Assembly: GCA_900547945.1 (NCBI GenBank)
Contig: URIT01000017.1
Coordinates: forward strand, 1 to 35,498
DNA from: an uncultured bacterium
GTDB taxonomy: Bacteria; Verrucomicrobiota; Kiritimatiellia; RFP12; UBA1067
Direction: 5' to 3'
Length of the DNA stretch: 35,498 nt
The translations under genes and the position numbers were made by a program. Positions 8,275 through 15,794 of this stretch are shown here, one piece after another (position 1 is the first letter of the stretch; each line of letters begins with the position of its first letter). The notes below the pieces were generated by a model. That model worked only from the letters and a program-made list of their open reading frames with translations, was not told the DNA's origin and searched no databases.

Positions 8275-9386
8275 GTGCGCAGAAGAAACCCGCCAAGCCC
8301 GAAAATCCCTTTCTCAAAAAGGCTGCTGGACCGAAGCCGCCGAACCGCGCGGCCCTGAAGACCCAGCAGAAGCACGGTGGCCTGGGCCGTGTGGGACGTG
8401 GCCTGGGGGGCGGTCTCGACGCGCTCATCGCACCCGCCGCGCCCCGTGAGGATGCCGTGCCGGCGACGCCGACCGTACCGCAGGCGGGTGCCCCCGCGCC
8501 GGCCCCCGTGGCGGACGTTCCCGAAACGGAGAAGGTCCTGCAGGTGCCGCCGCAGGACATCGTGCGCTGCCCGTTCCAGCCGCGCACCGAGTTCCGCCGC
8601 GAGGAGCTGGACGACCTCGTGGAGTCCATCCGCGAGAACGGCGTCATCCAGCCGCTGACCTGCCGCCGCCGCGCGGACGGGAAGATCGAGCTCATCTGCG
8701 GCGAACGCCGCCAGCGCGCCTCCATCGAGGCCGGGCTCAAGCTCGTGCCCGTCGTCCTGAAGGACGTGGCGGACGACGTGGCCGCCGTGATGGCGATCAC
8801 CGAGAACCTTCAGCGCGACAACCTCAACCCCATCGAGGAGGCGGAGGGCTACCAGTCGCTCAAGACCCGTTTCAACCTCACCTACGACGAGGTGGCGCGC
8901 CGCGTGGGCAAGAAGAACCGCTCGTCCGTCGCGAACCTCGTGGGGCTCCTGGACCTTCCCGCCGAAGTGCGCGACTATGTGCGCCGGGGCGCAATCACGC
9001 TCGGGCACGCGAAGGTGCTGCAGGGCGTCCTCTCGAAGTACAACAACCCCGCCGAAGTGCGCGAGCTCGCCGATGCGTGCGTGACGTTCGCCGACCCGCG
9101 TACGGGGCGACCCGTCCCCGGCATCACGGTGCGCGAGCTGGAACGCCGCGTCGCCCGGCTCCACGCCCCCGTCGTCGAGCGCCGTCCCGGCATCCCCGAT
9201 ATCCCGGAGGCCTACTGCCGCCAGCTCGCCGAGGAGATCCACAAGCACGTCGGCTGCGCCGTGCGCCTGACGAGCGGCGTCACGCACGCGAACGGCAAGC
9301 ACGTGAAGGGCGTCCTCGAAATCGACTTCATCGACAACGACGACCTCGACCGGATCCTCGCGCTCCTCGGCGTCAAGATGGATTGA
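8271..9386 (+). CDS. parB: Chromosome partitioning protein ParB (Spo0J/Noc family)
   Basis: ParB is a CTP-dependent clamp that loads at parS and spreads to guide origin segregation and SMC loading. Of its 371 residues, the first 90 are a basic, Ala/Pro-rich tail containing the conserved GRGLGGGLDALI. The CTP-binding domain follows, with CPFQPRTEF, GERRQRAS and ENLQRDNLNPIEEAE. A helix-turn-helix domain (TYDEVARRVGKKNRSSVANL) and a C-terminal dimerisation segment ending in a hydrophobic helix complete it. It starts at the ATGA overlap with argC. No parA is adjacent, which is unusual for a chromosomal parB, and no convincing parS was found in the window. Confidence 0.94.
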   Translation: MSAQKKPAKPENPFLKKAAGPKPPNRAALKTQQKHGGLGRVGRGLGGGLDALIAPAAPREDAVPATPTVPQAGAPAPAPVADVPETEKVLQVPPQDIVRCPFQPRTEFRREELDDLVESIRENGVIQPLTCRRRADGKIELICGERRQRASIEAGLKLVPVVLKDVADDVAAVMAITENLQRDNLNPIEEAEGYQSLKTRFNLTYDEVARRVGKKNRSSVANLVGLLDLPAEVRDYVRRGAITLGHAKVLQGVLSKYNNPAEVRELADACVTFADPRTGRPVPGITVRELERRVARLHAPVVERRPGIPDIPEAYCRQLAEEIHKHVGCAVRLTSGVTHANGKHVKGVLEIDFIDNDDLDRILALLGVKMD

Positions 9387-9393
9387 CGGGGAA

Positions 9394-10320
9394 ATGAGTC
9401 GAATGGGTGAGGGGACGTTTTGCGTGAAGGGCCGGGCGGCATTGGCGGCGTGCGGGTTGGCGGTGTGTGCGTGGGCGGGGCCCCTGGCGTTCACGGCGTC
9501 GGACGCGAAGGTCGCCTACGACACGGCGGCGGGACTTGTGAAGGACTGCACGCCGCGCGATGCGGGGACGCCCGGTGCGCTCCGTGCCGCCGCCTGGCTG
9601 AGCATCCGCGCGGGGGCGCGGGCCGAGATTGACCGCTTCCGCGCGCCGATCTACGATGAGGTCCACGACTTCGCGAATGTCCTTCTGGAGATGCCCGGTG
9701 CCGATCCGAACGCCCCGTGGATCATCCTCATCTCGCATTTCGACACCGCCCCCAAGGCCGGGAAGGGCTTCGAGGGCGCAAACGACGGCGCCTCCACGTC
9801 GGGGCTCCTCGTCGCGCTCGCGGGCATGCTGCGCCGTGCGGCGGAGAGGCCGCGCGCGAACATCCTCCTCGCCTGGACGGATGCGGAGGAGTGCCGCATC
9901 GCCTACATGCCGCGCGACGGCTTCCAGGGTTCAAAGCGGCTGCTGGAGCGCGTCCGGGCGGCAAAGTGGACGGTAAAGGCCGTCATCTGCCTCGACATGC
10001 TCGGCGACCGCGACCTCAACATCGAGATTCCCGCGAACTCGACGCCCGCGCTCCGGCGCGAGGCCCTGAAGGCGGCCGAGGCGGCGGGCGTCGCGGACAA
10101 GGTGGCCCTGCGCGATTCCATCGTCGTCAAGGACGACCATTCGGCGTTCTACGACGCGGGCTATCCCGCGCTGGAGCTGATCGACTTCGACTACGGCAGC
10201 GCACGGGGCCGGAACGACTACTGGCACACGCCGCAGGACACGATGGACAAGATTTCGGAAGCGAGCCTCCTCGCCTCCGGCCGCCTCGTCGCCGAACTCC
10301 TGAACCGGCTGGCGTACTAG
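9394..10320 (+). CDS. Secreted M28-family zinc peptidase / glutaminyl-cyclase-like enzyme
   Basis: The 308-residue protein begins with a short basic stretch and a hydrophobic segment ending CAWA, consistent with export by signal peptidase. The two-metal ligand set of family M28 can be read: H115 in ISHFDT, D131 in GANDGAS, E165/E166 in TDAEECR, D201 in CLDMLGD and H278 in YWHTPQDT. The last motif is close to that of glutaminyl-peptide cyclotransferases, so the activity could be aminopeptidase or cyclotransferase. It starts 8 bases after parB and probably shares its operon, with start options at 9394 and 9403. The role is likely peptide processing in the periplasm. Confidence 0.85.
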   Translation: MSRMGEGTFCVKGRAALAACGLAVCAWAGPLAFTASDAKVAYDTAAGLVKDCTPRDAGTPGALRAAAWLSIRAGARAEIDRFRAPIYDEVHDFANVLLEMPGADPNAPWIILISHFDTAPKAGKGFEGANDGASTSGLLVALAGMLRRAAERPRANILLAWTDAEECRIAYMPRDGFQGSKRLLERVRAAKWTVKAVICLDMLGDRDLNIEIPANSTPALRREALKAAEAAGVADKVALRDSIVVKDDHSAFYDAGYPALELIDFDYGSARGRNDYWHTPQDTMDKISEASLLASGRLVAELLNRLAY

Positions 10321-10374
10321 CCCGGTGGCCGCGTGAGCGCCTTTCTCCAAGGTTATGCATCCAGCCCTTCGATT

Positions 10375-10383
10375 TGGTATACT
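10375..10383 (+). promoter_or_regulatory. Extended -10 promoter placed 8 bases before a start codon
   Basis: TGG-TATACT ends at 10383 and the ATG of the beta-helix gene is at 10392, so transcription starting about 7 bases after the -10 would begin at the start codon. No good -35 is visible at the right spacing and there is no ribosome-binding site. This points to a leaderless transcript. Confidence 0.6.
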
Positions 10384-10391
10384 GGACGCAC

Positions 10392-11930
10392 ATGAAAGCA
10401 AATCTACTCGCCCTTGTCTGCACGTTGGCCGCCTGGACGGCCTCCGCTGCGTGTCCTGAATCGAACACCGCCTCCTGCGCCGCGCAGCGGACGCTGGACG
10501 AACTGCGTGCCCAGGCCGCCGCGCGCATCGCGGAGATCCGCGCGACGCCGAACCGCGCCGTTCCCGACGGCGCGCCGACGTACTACCTCTCTGAACGGAT
10601 GGGCCGCGACGACGCCGACGGGCGTACGCCCGCGACCGCGTGGCGGACGGCGGCGCGCCTCGCGCGGGAGAAGCTCGCCCCCGGCTCCTACGTGCTCTTC
10701 GAACGCGGCGGTGTCTACCGCGGCACGGTGAAGGTGGCCCCCGGCGTCACCTACACGGCCTACGGCACGGGCCCCAAGCCCTGCATCTACGGCTCGCCCG
10801 AGGACGGCGCCGATCCCGCGAAGTGGACGCGCACCGAGAACCCGAACGTGTGGGCCTACGACATCGGCCGGCGCGACGTCGGGACGCTCGTCTTCGACGG
10901 CGGCGCGCGGCACGCGACGAAGATCGTGATCCGCACGGACAAGAAGACGGGCGCGCGCTTCAACAAGTTCACGGGGCGGCCCTTCAACTCCTACCGCGAC
11001 CTCGACGGGGACCTCCACTTCTGGCACGACTACTACGAGAAGGGCACGGGGAAGGTCTACCTCTACAGCGCGCAGAACCCCGGCGAACGCTTCCGCTCGA
11101 TCGAGTTCAACGTGAAGTGCCACGGTTTCGCGGTCGGCGGCGCGGACGGCGTGACGATCGACAACGTCACCGTCAAGTACGTGGGCGTCCACGGCATCGG
11201 CGCGGGCACGTGCCGCGACCTCACCGTCTCGAACTGCGAGTTCGGCTGGATCGGCGGCTCGATCCAGGCGGAGGGGATCTTCGGGCGCGACTATCCCACG
11301 CGCCTCGGCAACGCCGTGGAGATCTACGGCGGCTGCGAGAACTACACGGTGACGAACTGCTACGCCTGGCAGGTCTACGACGCGGGCGTCACGCAGCAGT
11401 TCAACATCCCGGAGAAGGCCGGCGCGAAGCGCTACGACCAGAAGAACGTCCGCTACGCACACAACGTCTTCGAGAAGTGCAACTACTCCGTCGAGTACTT
11501 CCTCACGGTGCGGACGAAGGGAAACGCGAGCCGCATGGAGAACTTCGTCGTGGAGGACAACCTCATGTTCGACGCGGGCCTTGGCTTCTGCGAGCAGCGC
11601 CCCGACCGCAACGAGGGCGCGCACATCAAGTCCTGGGGCGTCGGCTCGAACAACCGCGCGAAGAACTACGTCATCCGGCGCAACGCCTTCTGCTGCGCGG
11701 GCGACATGCTCGTGCAGATCGGGAGCGGCCTCAAGAACGCGGACGGCTCCTCCTCGATGCCGACGCTGACGGACAACGTCTTCATCGGTCGCGCGGGCCA
11801 GTCGTTCGGCCTCATTTCGGAGACGTCCAACGCGCGCGCGGCCTACGGCGCCGAGACGCAGGCCTATGTCGACCGCTTCGGCACGGGCAACCGCTGCCTC
11901 ATTCTGCCCGCCGCCGCTCAAACGCCTTGA
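10392..11930 (+). CDS. Secreted right-handed beta-helix protein
   Basis: The protein has 512 residues with a signal peptide (MKANLLALVCTLAAWTASA, cleavage before ACPES). Residues 60-110 carry the conserved entry of this class (DDADGRTPATAWRT, then PGSYVLFERGGVYRG), followed by short Asn/Gly/Cys-rich beta-strand repeats such as GVTIDNVTVKYVGVHGI and NYTVTNCYAWQVYDAG. This architecture is shared by pectate-lyase-like and polysaccharide-active parallel beta-helix families, so it probably binds or cuts a host or plant glycan outside the cytoplasm. No catalytic triad can be assigned. It is preceded by a promoter but no ribosome-binding site. Its 3' end overlaps the 3' end of queC by 32 bases. Confidence 0.82.
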   Translation: MKANLLALVCTLAAWTASAACPESNTASCAAQRTLDELRAQAAARIAEIRATPNRAVPDGAPTYYLSERMGRDDADGRTPATAWRTAARLAREKLAPGSYVLFERGGVYRGTVKVAPGVTYTAYGTGPKPCIYGSPEDGADPAKWTRTENPNVWAYDIGRRDVGTLVFDGGARHATKIVIRTDKKTGARFNKFTGRPFNSYRDLDGDLHFWHDYYEKGTGKVYLYSAQNPGERFRSIEFNVKCHGFAVGGADGVTIDNVTVKYVGVHGIGAGTCRDLTVSNCEFGWIGGSIQAEGIFGRDYPTRLGNAVEIYGGCENYTVTNCYAWQVYDAGVTQQFNIPEKAGAKRYDQKNVRYAHNVFEKCNYSVEYFLTVRTKGNASRMENFVVEDNLMFDAGLGFCEQRPDRNEGAHIKSWGVGSNNRAKNYVIRRNAFCCAGDMLVQIGSGLKNADGSSSMPTLTDNVFIGRAGQSFGLISETSNARAAYGAETQAYVDRFGTGNRCLILPAAAQTP

Positions 11931-12576
11931 GCCCGCGGTTGCGGAGGAGGCACGAGGGGCAGGTGCCGCAGCCTGCCCCGGGCACGCCGTTGTAGCAGGT
12001 GACGGTTTCGTTCTTGATGACGTCGAGGATGCCGAGCTGCGCGGCGAGCGCCCATTCGTCCGCCTTCGACATGTCCATGAACGGCGTGACGATCTTGAAG
12101 GGCCATTCCATCGCAAGGCGCATCATGCGCTGCTGGGCGCGGATGAAGGCGCGGCGGCAGTCGGGGTAGCCGGAGAAGTCGGCCTGCGAGACGCCGGTGT
12201 AGAGCACCTTCGCGCCGAGGGACTTCGCCCACACGCCGGCGGCGAGCAGGAAGAGCGCGTTGCGGCCCTCGACGACGGTCGTGGGACAGGTGGCGCCCGT
12301 TCGGCGCTCGATCTTCGCGGCGGGGTCCAGCAGGGCGTTTGTCGTGAGGTGTCGGTAGAAGTCCATCGAGACGACCTTGTGCGTGGCGACGCCGAAGCGC
12401 TTTGCGAGGCGGCGGGCGAAGCGCGTTTCGATCTGATGGCGCTGGCCGTACTTGAACGTGATGGCGGCGACGCGGGCCGCGCCGTACTTCTTCACGGCGA
12501 GCGCGAGGCAGGTCGCGCTGTCCTGGCCGCCGCTTAAGACGACGACGGCCTTGATGCTGTTGTTCTCGTTGTCCAT
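11899..12576 (-). CDS. queC: 7-cyano-7-deazaguanine (preQ0) synthase
   Basis: QueC converts 7-carboxy-7-deazaguanine to preQ0 with ATP and ammonia, for queuosine or deazaguanine modification. The 225-residue protein starts with the PP-loop SGGQDS (residues 15-20). It also has FKYGQRHQIE and YTGVSQADFSGYPDCR, typical of the family. The zinc-binding cysteines are C194, C203, C206 and C209 in CYNGVPGAGCGTCPSC. The ATG at 12576 is only 9 bases from an extended -10, so no leader riboswitch or ribosome-binding site fits. It is a lone gene: no queD, queE or queF is in the window, and none of the dpd-type DNA modification genes is nearby. Confidence 0.96.
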   Translation of the reverse strand: MDNENNSIKAVVVLSGGQDSATCLALAVKKYGAARVAAITFKYGQRHQIETRFARRLAKRFGVATHKVVSMDFYRHLTTNALLDPAAKIERRTGATCPTTVVEGRNALFLLAAGVWAKSLGAKVLYTGVSQADFSGYPDCRRAFIRAQQRMMRLAMEWPFKIVTPFMDMSKADEWALAAQLGILDVIKNETVTCYNGVPGAGCGTCPSCLLRNRGLKAFERRRAE

Positions 12577-12585
12577 GGCGATGAG

Positions 12586-12594
12586 AGTATAGCA
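12586..12594 (-). promoter_or_regulatory. Extended -10 of queC
   Basis: Reading the minus strand, TGC-TATACT ends 9 bases before the queC ATG. No -35 match is seen at 16-19 bases. It diverges from the promoter of the beta-helix gene at 12661 within an 84-base gap. Confidence 0.62.
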
Positions 12595-12599
12595 CGTCC

Positions 12600-12629
12600 T
12601 TGCGGGGCGTGGCGCGGTTTTGCTAGAAT
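12600..12629 (+). promoter_or_regulatory. Promoter of the second beta-helix gene
   Basis: TTGCGG at 12600-12605, an 18-base spacer, then TAGAAT at 12624-12629 preceded by TGC. A long purine-rich leader (GGAAAGGAAGAAAGGAAAGAG) ends right at the ATG at 12661, giving several overlapping ribosome-binding options. Confidence 0.68.
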
Positions 12630-12660
12630 AGCCTGAAACGGAAAGGAAGAAAGGAAAGAG

Positions 12661-14208
12661 ATGAAAGGCTGTGTCTACATTGTCCTGATGCTGTGCGCGG
12701 GTCTCGCGTGGGGCGCTGAGGAGGAATACGAGCTCGTGCCGCCCGGCGCGAAGACGCCGTATGTCTTCGCGTCGAAGCCGAAGGAGTTTGCGGGGAAGCC
12801 CGATGCCCGGTCGTTCGGGTTCGACGTGGACGGCGCGGCGCGCTTCGCGAATCTCCCCGCGTTCGGCCGCGACGGCGCGCTCAAGATCCGCATCCGCGCG
12901 ACGGATCCACAGACGGACGCCGTGGAAGTGACCTTCCAGCAGAGCGACCGCAAGGTGTGGGGCTGTTCGGAGCTGTCCATCGGCCCGGAGTGGAGCGACG
13001 TCGTCCTGCCGTTCGCGGAGATGAAGTATTTCAGCCACTGGGGCCACCTGCCGCCCGTCCAGGACGGCGATCGCCCGGATCCGAAGCTCCTGCGCGCAAT
13101 CCGCTTCTGCTACGGCGCGTGGCTCTGCCGGGGGACGCTCGACAAGCCGCACGGCTTCGAGGTCGCGTCCGTCAAGCTCGTCCGCCTGCCGCCGGGGGCG
13201 TTCGGGGACGGGAAGGACCATTCGCTCGACGAGTTCCCGCGCCTCGCGGGCGAGGTGGACGACACGGCGCGTTTCCAGCGGGCCGTCAACGCGACCCCCG
13301 CCGGCGTTCTCACGGTGCCGCGCGGCGAGTACCGGATCTCCTCCCCGATCCGCGCCCTGAACCGCTGCTCGTTCGACCTGAACAAGAACGCCATCCTGCG
13401 TGCCGTCAAGCCGATGGCGTGCGTCCTCCTCATCGACGGACGGCGCGGCAGCGGGGTGCGCCCGCACGACTACAACGTCTTCTTGCGGGGCGGCGTCGTC
13501 GACGGCGACGGCCTCGCCTCCTGCGTGAACGTGAAGGGCTTCGCGCACTACACGCTGCGCGACTGCACGTTCCTCAACGGACGCGAATACGGCCTCCGCG
13601 TGGACGGCGGCTACGAGATGATTGCCGAGAACGTCTACTGCAAGTGCGTGAAGCCGGGCCTCGCCGGGAACGCCGGCATCGTCGTGAACGGGGGCGACAG
13701 CCACTACACGGACTGCATCGTCGTCGACTACACGATCGGCTTCAACCTGCTGAAGGGCGGCTCGAACCGCCTCACGCGCTGCCACGTGTGGGGCGGCCCC
13801 ATCCCGCCGCCGAAGCCGGGCGAGCTGCCCGAGATGCTGAAGGGCTCCATCAACTTCAAGATCGATTGCTCCTCCGCCATCCTGCGCGACTGCTACGCGG
13901 ATACGGGCGAGATCGGCTACCTCGTGAACGGCTGGGATACGCGCCTTCTGGGGTGTTCCTACTTCAACAACAAGCACTTCAAGCTCGACCGCATCACGAT
14001 CATCAAGCACACGCGCGGGCGTCTGCTCGTCGCGGACGGCGGCTTCGTCAAGACGACGCCGAACTACACGGTCTACGACGGCTGCGGCGAGGTGGAGTGG
14101 CGGAACATGATGTACTCGGGCTTCGGCCCGAACGACGACTGCCCCGGCGCGCTTTCGTTCCGGAGGCCGTCCGCCAAGGACCCGTCCGCCTTGAAACTCG
14201 CGGAATGA
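12661..14208 (+). CDS. Secreted beta-helix protein with N-terminal beta-sandwich-like module
   Basis: The protein has 515 residues with a signal peptide ending near AGLAWGA. Residues 20-175 look like a beta-sandwich or carbohydrate-binding-like module (for example EVTFQQSDRKVWGCSELS). From about residue 195 a pectate-lyase-3-like parallel beta-helix begins (DDTARFQRAVNATPAGVLTV, then PRGEYRISSPI) and continues through repeats such as NVFLRGGVVDGDG and HYTLRDCTFLNGREYGL. A role in extracellular glycan binding or cleavage is inferred. Catalytic residues cannot be assigned. The last codons overlap or abut the oxidoreductase gene downstream, so the two probably act on the same material. Confidence 0.8.
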   Translation: MKGCVYIVLMLCAGLAWGAEEEYELVPPGAKTPYVFASKPKEFAGKPDARSFGFDVDGAARFANLPAFGRDGALKIRIRATDPQTDAVEVTFQQSDRKVWGCSELSIGPEWSDVVLPFAEMKYFSHWGHLPPVQDGDRPDPKLLRAIRFCYGAWLCRGTLDKPHGFEVASVKLVRLPPGAFGDGKDHSLDEFPRLAGEVDDTARFQRAVNATPAGVLTVPRGEYRISSPIRALNRCSFDLNKNAILRAVKPMACVLLIDGRRGSGVRPHDYNVFLRGGVVDGDGLASCVNVKGFAHYTLRDCTFLNGREYGLRVDGGYEMIAENVYCKCVKPGLAGNAGIVVNGGDSHYTDCIVVDYTIGFNLLKGGSNRLTRCHVWGGPIPPPKPGELPEMLKGSINFKIDCSSAILRDCYADTGEIGYLVNGWDTRLLGCSYFNNKHFKLDRITIIKHTRGRLLVADGGFVKTTPNYTVYDGCGEVEWRNMMYSGFGPNDDCPGALSFRRPSAKDPSALKLAE

Positions 14209-14228
14209 CGGGAGACGGAGGAATGGCG

Positions 14229-15452
14229 ATGAAGGACAGGATGAGGAACGGTCTTGCAGTGGGCGCGGTCGCGCTGGTCCTGGCGTGTGCCGCCGGAGGG
14301 TGCGCCTTGAAGATGGAAACGGCCCCCGAATCGCCGTATCTGCCCCTGGTGACGGCGCGGCAGGCGCCGGAGGCGGGTCCGCAGTGGCAGCCGACGAAGA
14401 ACCGGAAGATCCGTGCCGTCCTGTGGGGCATCGTCCACAACCACGCGCGCGGAAAGTGGGACGCGATGCGCCGGCTCAAGGACGACTACGAGATCGTCGG
14501 CTGGGTGGACGACTCCTCCTCGCCCGCGATGCGCATGGTCGAGCCGGACCGGAAGCTCTACGCGGGCGTGCCCTGCTACACGCCCCGCCAGGTCTTCGAG
14601 GAGGTGAAGCCGGACTTGATCGTCGTCGAGGTCTCGAACGCCGAACTCGTGCAGGTGGCGGTGGAGTGCGCGAAGCGCGGCTACCCGATGCACATGGACA
14701 AGCCCCTGGGGACTTCGCTCGCGGGCTTCAAGGAGATCAGCGACATCTGCCGCGCCCGGAACATCCCGCTTCAGACGGGCTACATGTTCCGCGCGAACCG
14801 CGCCATCCAGTGGGCCGTCCAGCAGGCGCGCGCGGGGCTCGTCGGCGACGTTTTCGCGATCGACGCGGACCTGAACCATTCCTACGGCGGCGCGAAGTAT
14901 CCCGTCTACTGCGGCGCCTACCCGGGCGGCGTCGCCTATCTGCTGACGTGCCACGTGATCGAGTACACCCTTCCGCTCATGCACGACGTGATGCCGGATC
15001 GCACGTTCACGATCGTCAAGGCCGCGCCCGGCGATCCCGAAGGCACGCCCTCGCACACGCTCACGGTCATGGAATGGCCGCGCACGACCTGTACCGTCTC
15101 GGTCTGCTCGAAGGGAACCCAGCCGCGCCGCCATCTGCGCATCGACGGGACGGACGGCACGATCGAGATCGAGCCGATCGAGGATTTCACGACCGTGAAG
15201 CACACCACGGGCACGAGCAACAAGGCCACGGTGGACGACCGGAACATCCGCGTCCACCTCTACCTCAAACGGGACAAGGGCCAATACAAGCAGGGCATGA
15301 ACACCATCGACTTCGGCGTTACCGAAGACCGCTACGCCGGACAGTTGAAGGAACTTGCCGAAATCCTCCGTGGCAAGCGTCCGAACCCCGTCGAACTCTA
15401 CGACCACGACCTGCGCGTCCACCAGGTCTCGCTGCAGGCCTGTAATCTCTAG
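14229..15452 (+). CDS. Exported Gfo/Idh/MocA-family oxidoreductase
   Basis: The family uses NAD(P) to oxidise or reduce sugars and cyclitols, or catalyses redox-neutral glycoside chemistry. The 407-residue protein starts with a basic N-terminus and hydrophobic signal containing VLACAAGGCALK, where two cysteines could serve as lipobox cysteines. The Rossmann region follows (RAVLWGIVHNHARGKWDAM), with the family motif MDKPLG in place of the usual EKP and a C-terminal alpha/beta domain around ADLNHSYGGAKYPVY. The ATG at 14229 has a GGAGG 7 bases away; in-frame ATGs at 14223 and 14205 (ATGA overlap with the upstream stop) are alternatives. Exported members of this family are common in PVC glycan-degrading gene sets. 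Confidence 0.82.
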   Translation: MKDRMRNGLAVGAVALVLACAAGGCALKMETAPESPYLPLVTARQAPEAGPQWQPTKNRKIRAVLWGIVHNHARGKWDAMRRLKDDYEIVGWVDDSSSPAMRMVEPDRKLYAGVPCYTPRQVFEEVKPDLIVVEVSNAELVQVAVECAKRGYPMHMDKPLGTSLAGFKEISDICRARNIPLQTGYMFRANRAIQWAVQQARAGLVGDVFAIDADLNHSYGGAKYPVYCGAYPGGVAYLLTCHVIEYTLPLMHDVMPDRTFTIVKAAPGDPEGTPSHTLTVMEWPRTTCTVSVCSKGTQPRRHLRIDGTDGTIEIEPIEDFTTVKHTTGTSNKATVDDRNIRVHLYLKRDKGQYKQGMNTIDFGVTEDRYAGQLKELAEILRGKRPNPVELYDHDLRVHQVSLQACNL

Positions 15453-15458
15453 CCGCAT

Positions 15459-15641
15459 GGCATCGACATCGCCCGGTACGGTACCTGTATCGCTCGCTAC
15501 GGTACCTGTATCGCCCGGTACGGTACCTGTATCGCTCGTTGAGGTACCTGTATCGCTCGTTGAGGTACCTGCATCGCTCGTTGAGGTACCTGCATCGCTC
15601 GTTGAGGTACCTGCATCGCTCGCTGCGGTAGTGCCTGCATA
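15459..15641. repeat. 21-bp tandem repeat array
   Basis: GGTACC recurs at 15480, 15501, 15522, 15543, 15564, 15585 and 15606, an exact 21-base period, with a degenerate unit at each end. Each unit reads GGTACCTGYATCGCYCG plus four variable bases (TTGA, GTAC or CTAC by position). Units at the two ends differ from those in the middle, as expected from growth by internal duplication. The period is a multiple of three and one frame stays open (heptad VEVPASL), but there is no support for a gene. It begins 7 bases after the oxidoreductase stop. Confidence 0.93.
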
Positions 15642-15716
15642 AGCCGTACGGTATCTGCTGCATAAACCGCATCCATCCGTTATCTGTCTCCTCTTATTCC
15701 CATCCGTCCATTTTGT

Positions 15717-15730
15717 TCCGAACAAATCAA
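15717..15730 (+). repeat. 14-bp inverted repeat, left copy
   Basis: TCCGAACAAATCAA here is the exact reverse complement of 16838-16851. The two copies bracket the minus-strand gene at 15795-16790. The left copy also overlaps a small palindrome (TTTGTTC-C-GAACAAA). The DNA between 15642 and 15794 otherwise shows no gene. Confidence 0.6.
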
Positions 15731-15794
15731 TCCAACATGACGTTCATCGGCACTTTGTAGAATTTGGTGAAATGAAATTTCTGGCGAAGCCTTC

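Noticed and set aside
12577..12660. preQ1 riboswitch upstream of queC
   Set aside because: The -10 lies only 9 bases from the start codon, so no leader RNA exists to fold, and no H-type pseudoknot sequence was seen.
15459..15641. CRISPR array
   Set aside because: The units are contiguous with a 21-base period and contain no unique spacers, and no cas genes are present.
15355..15642. A 95-codon frame through the 21-bp array giving heptad repeats
   Set aside because: The frame is open only because the period is a multiple of three. No ribosome-binding site precedes any start and it overlaps the oxidoreductase gene out of frame.
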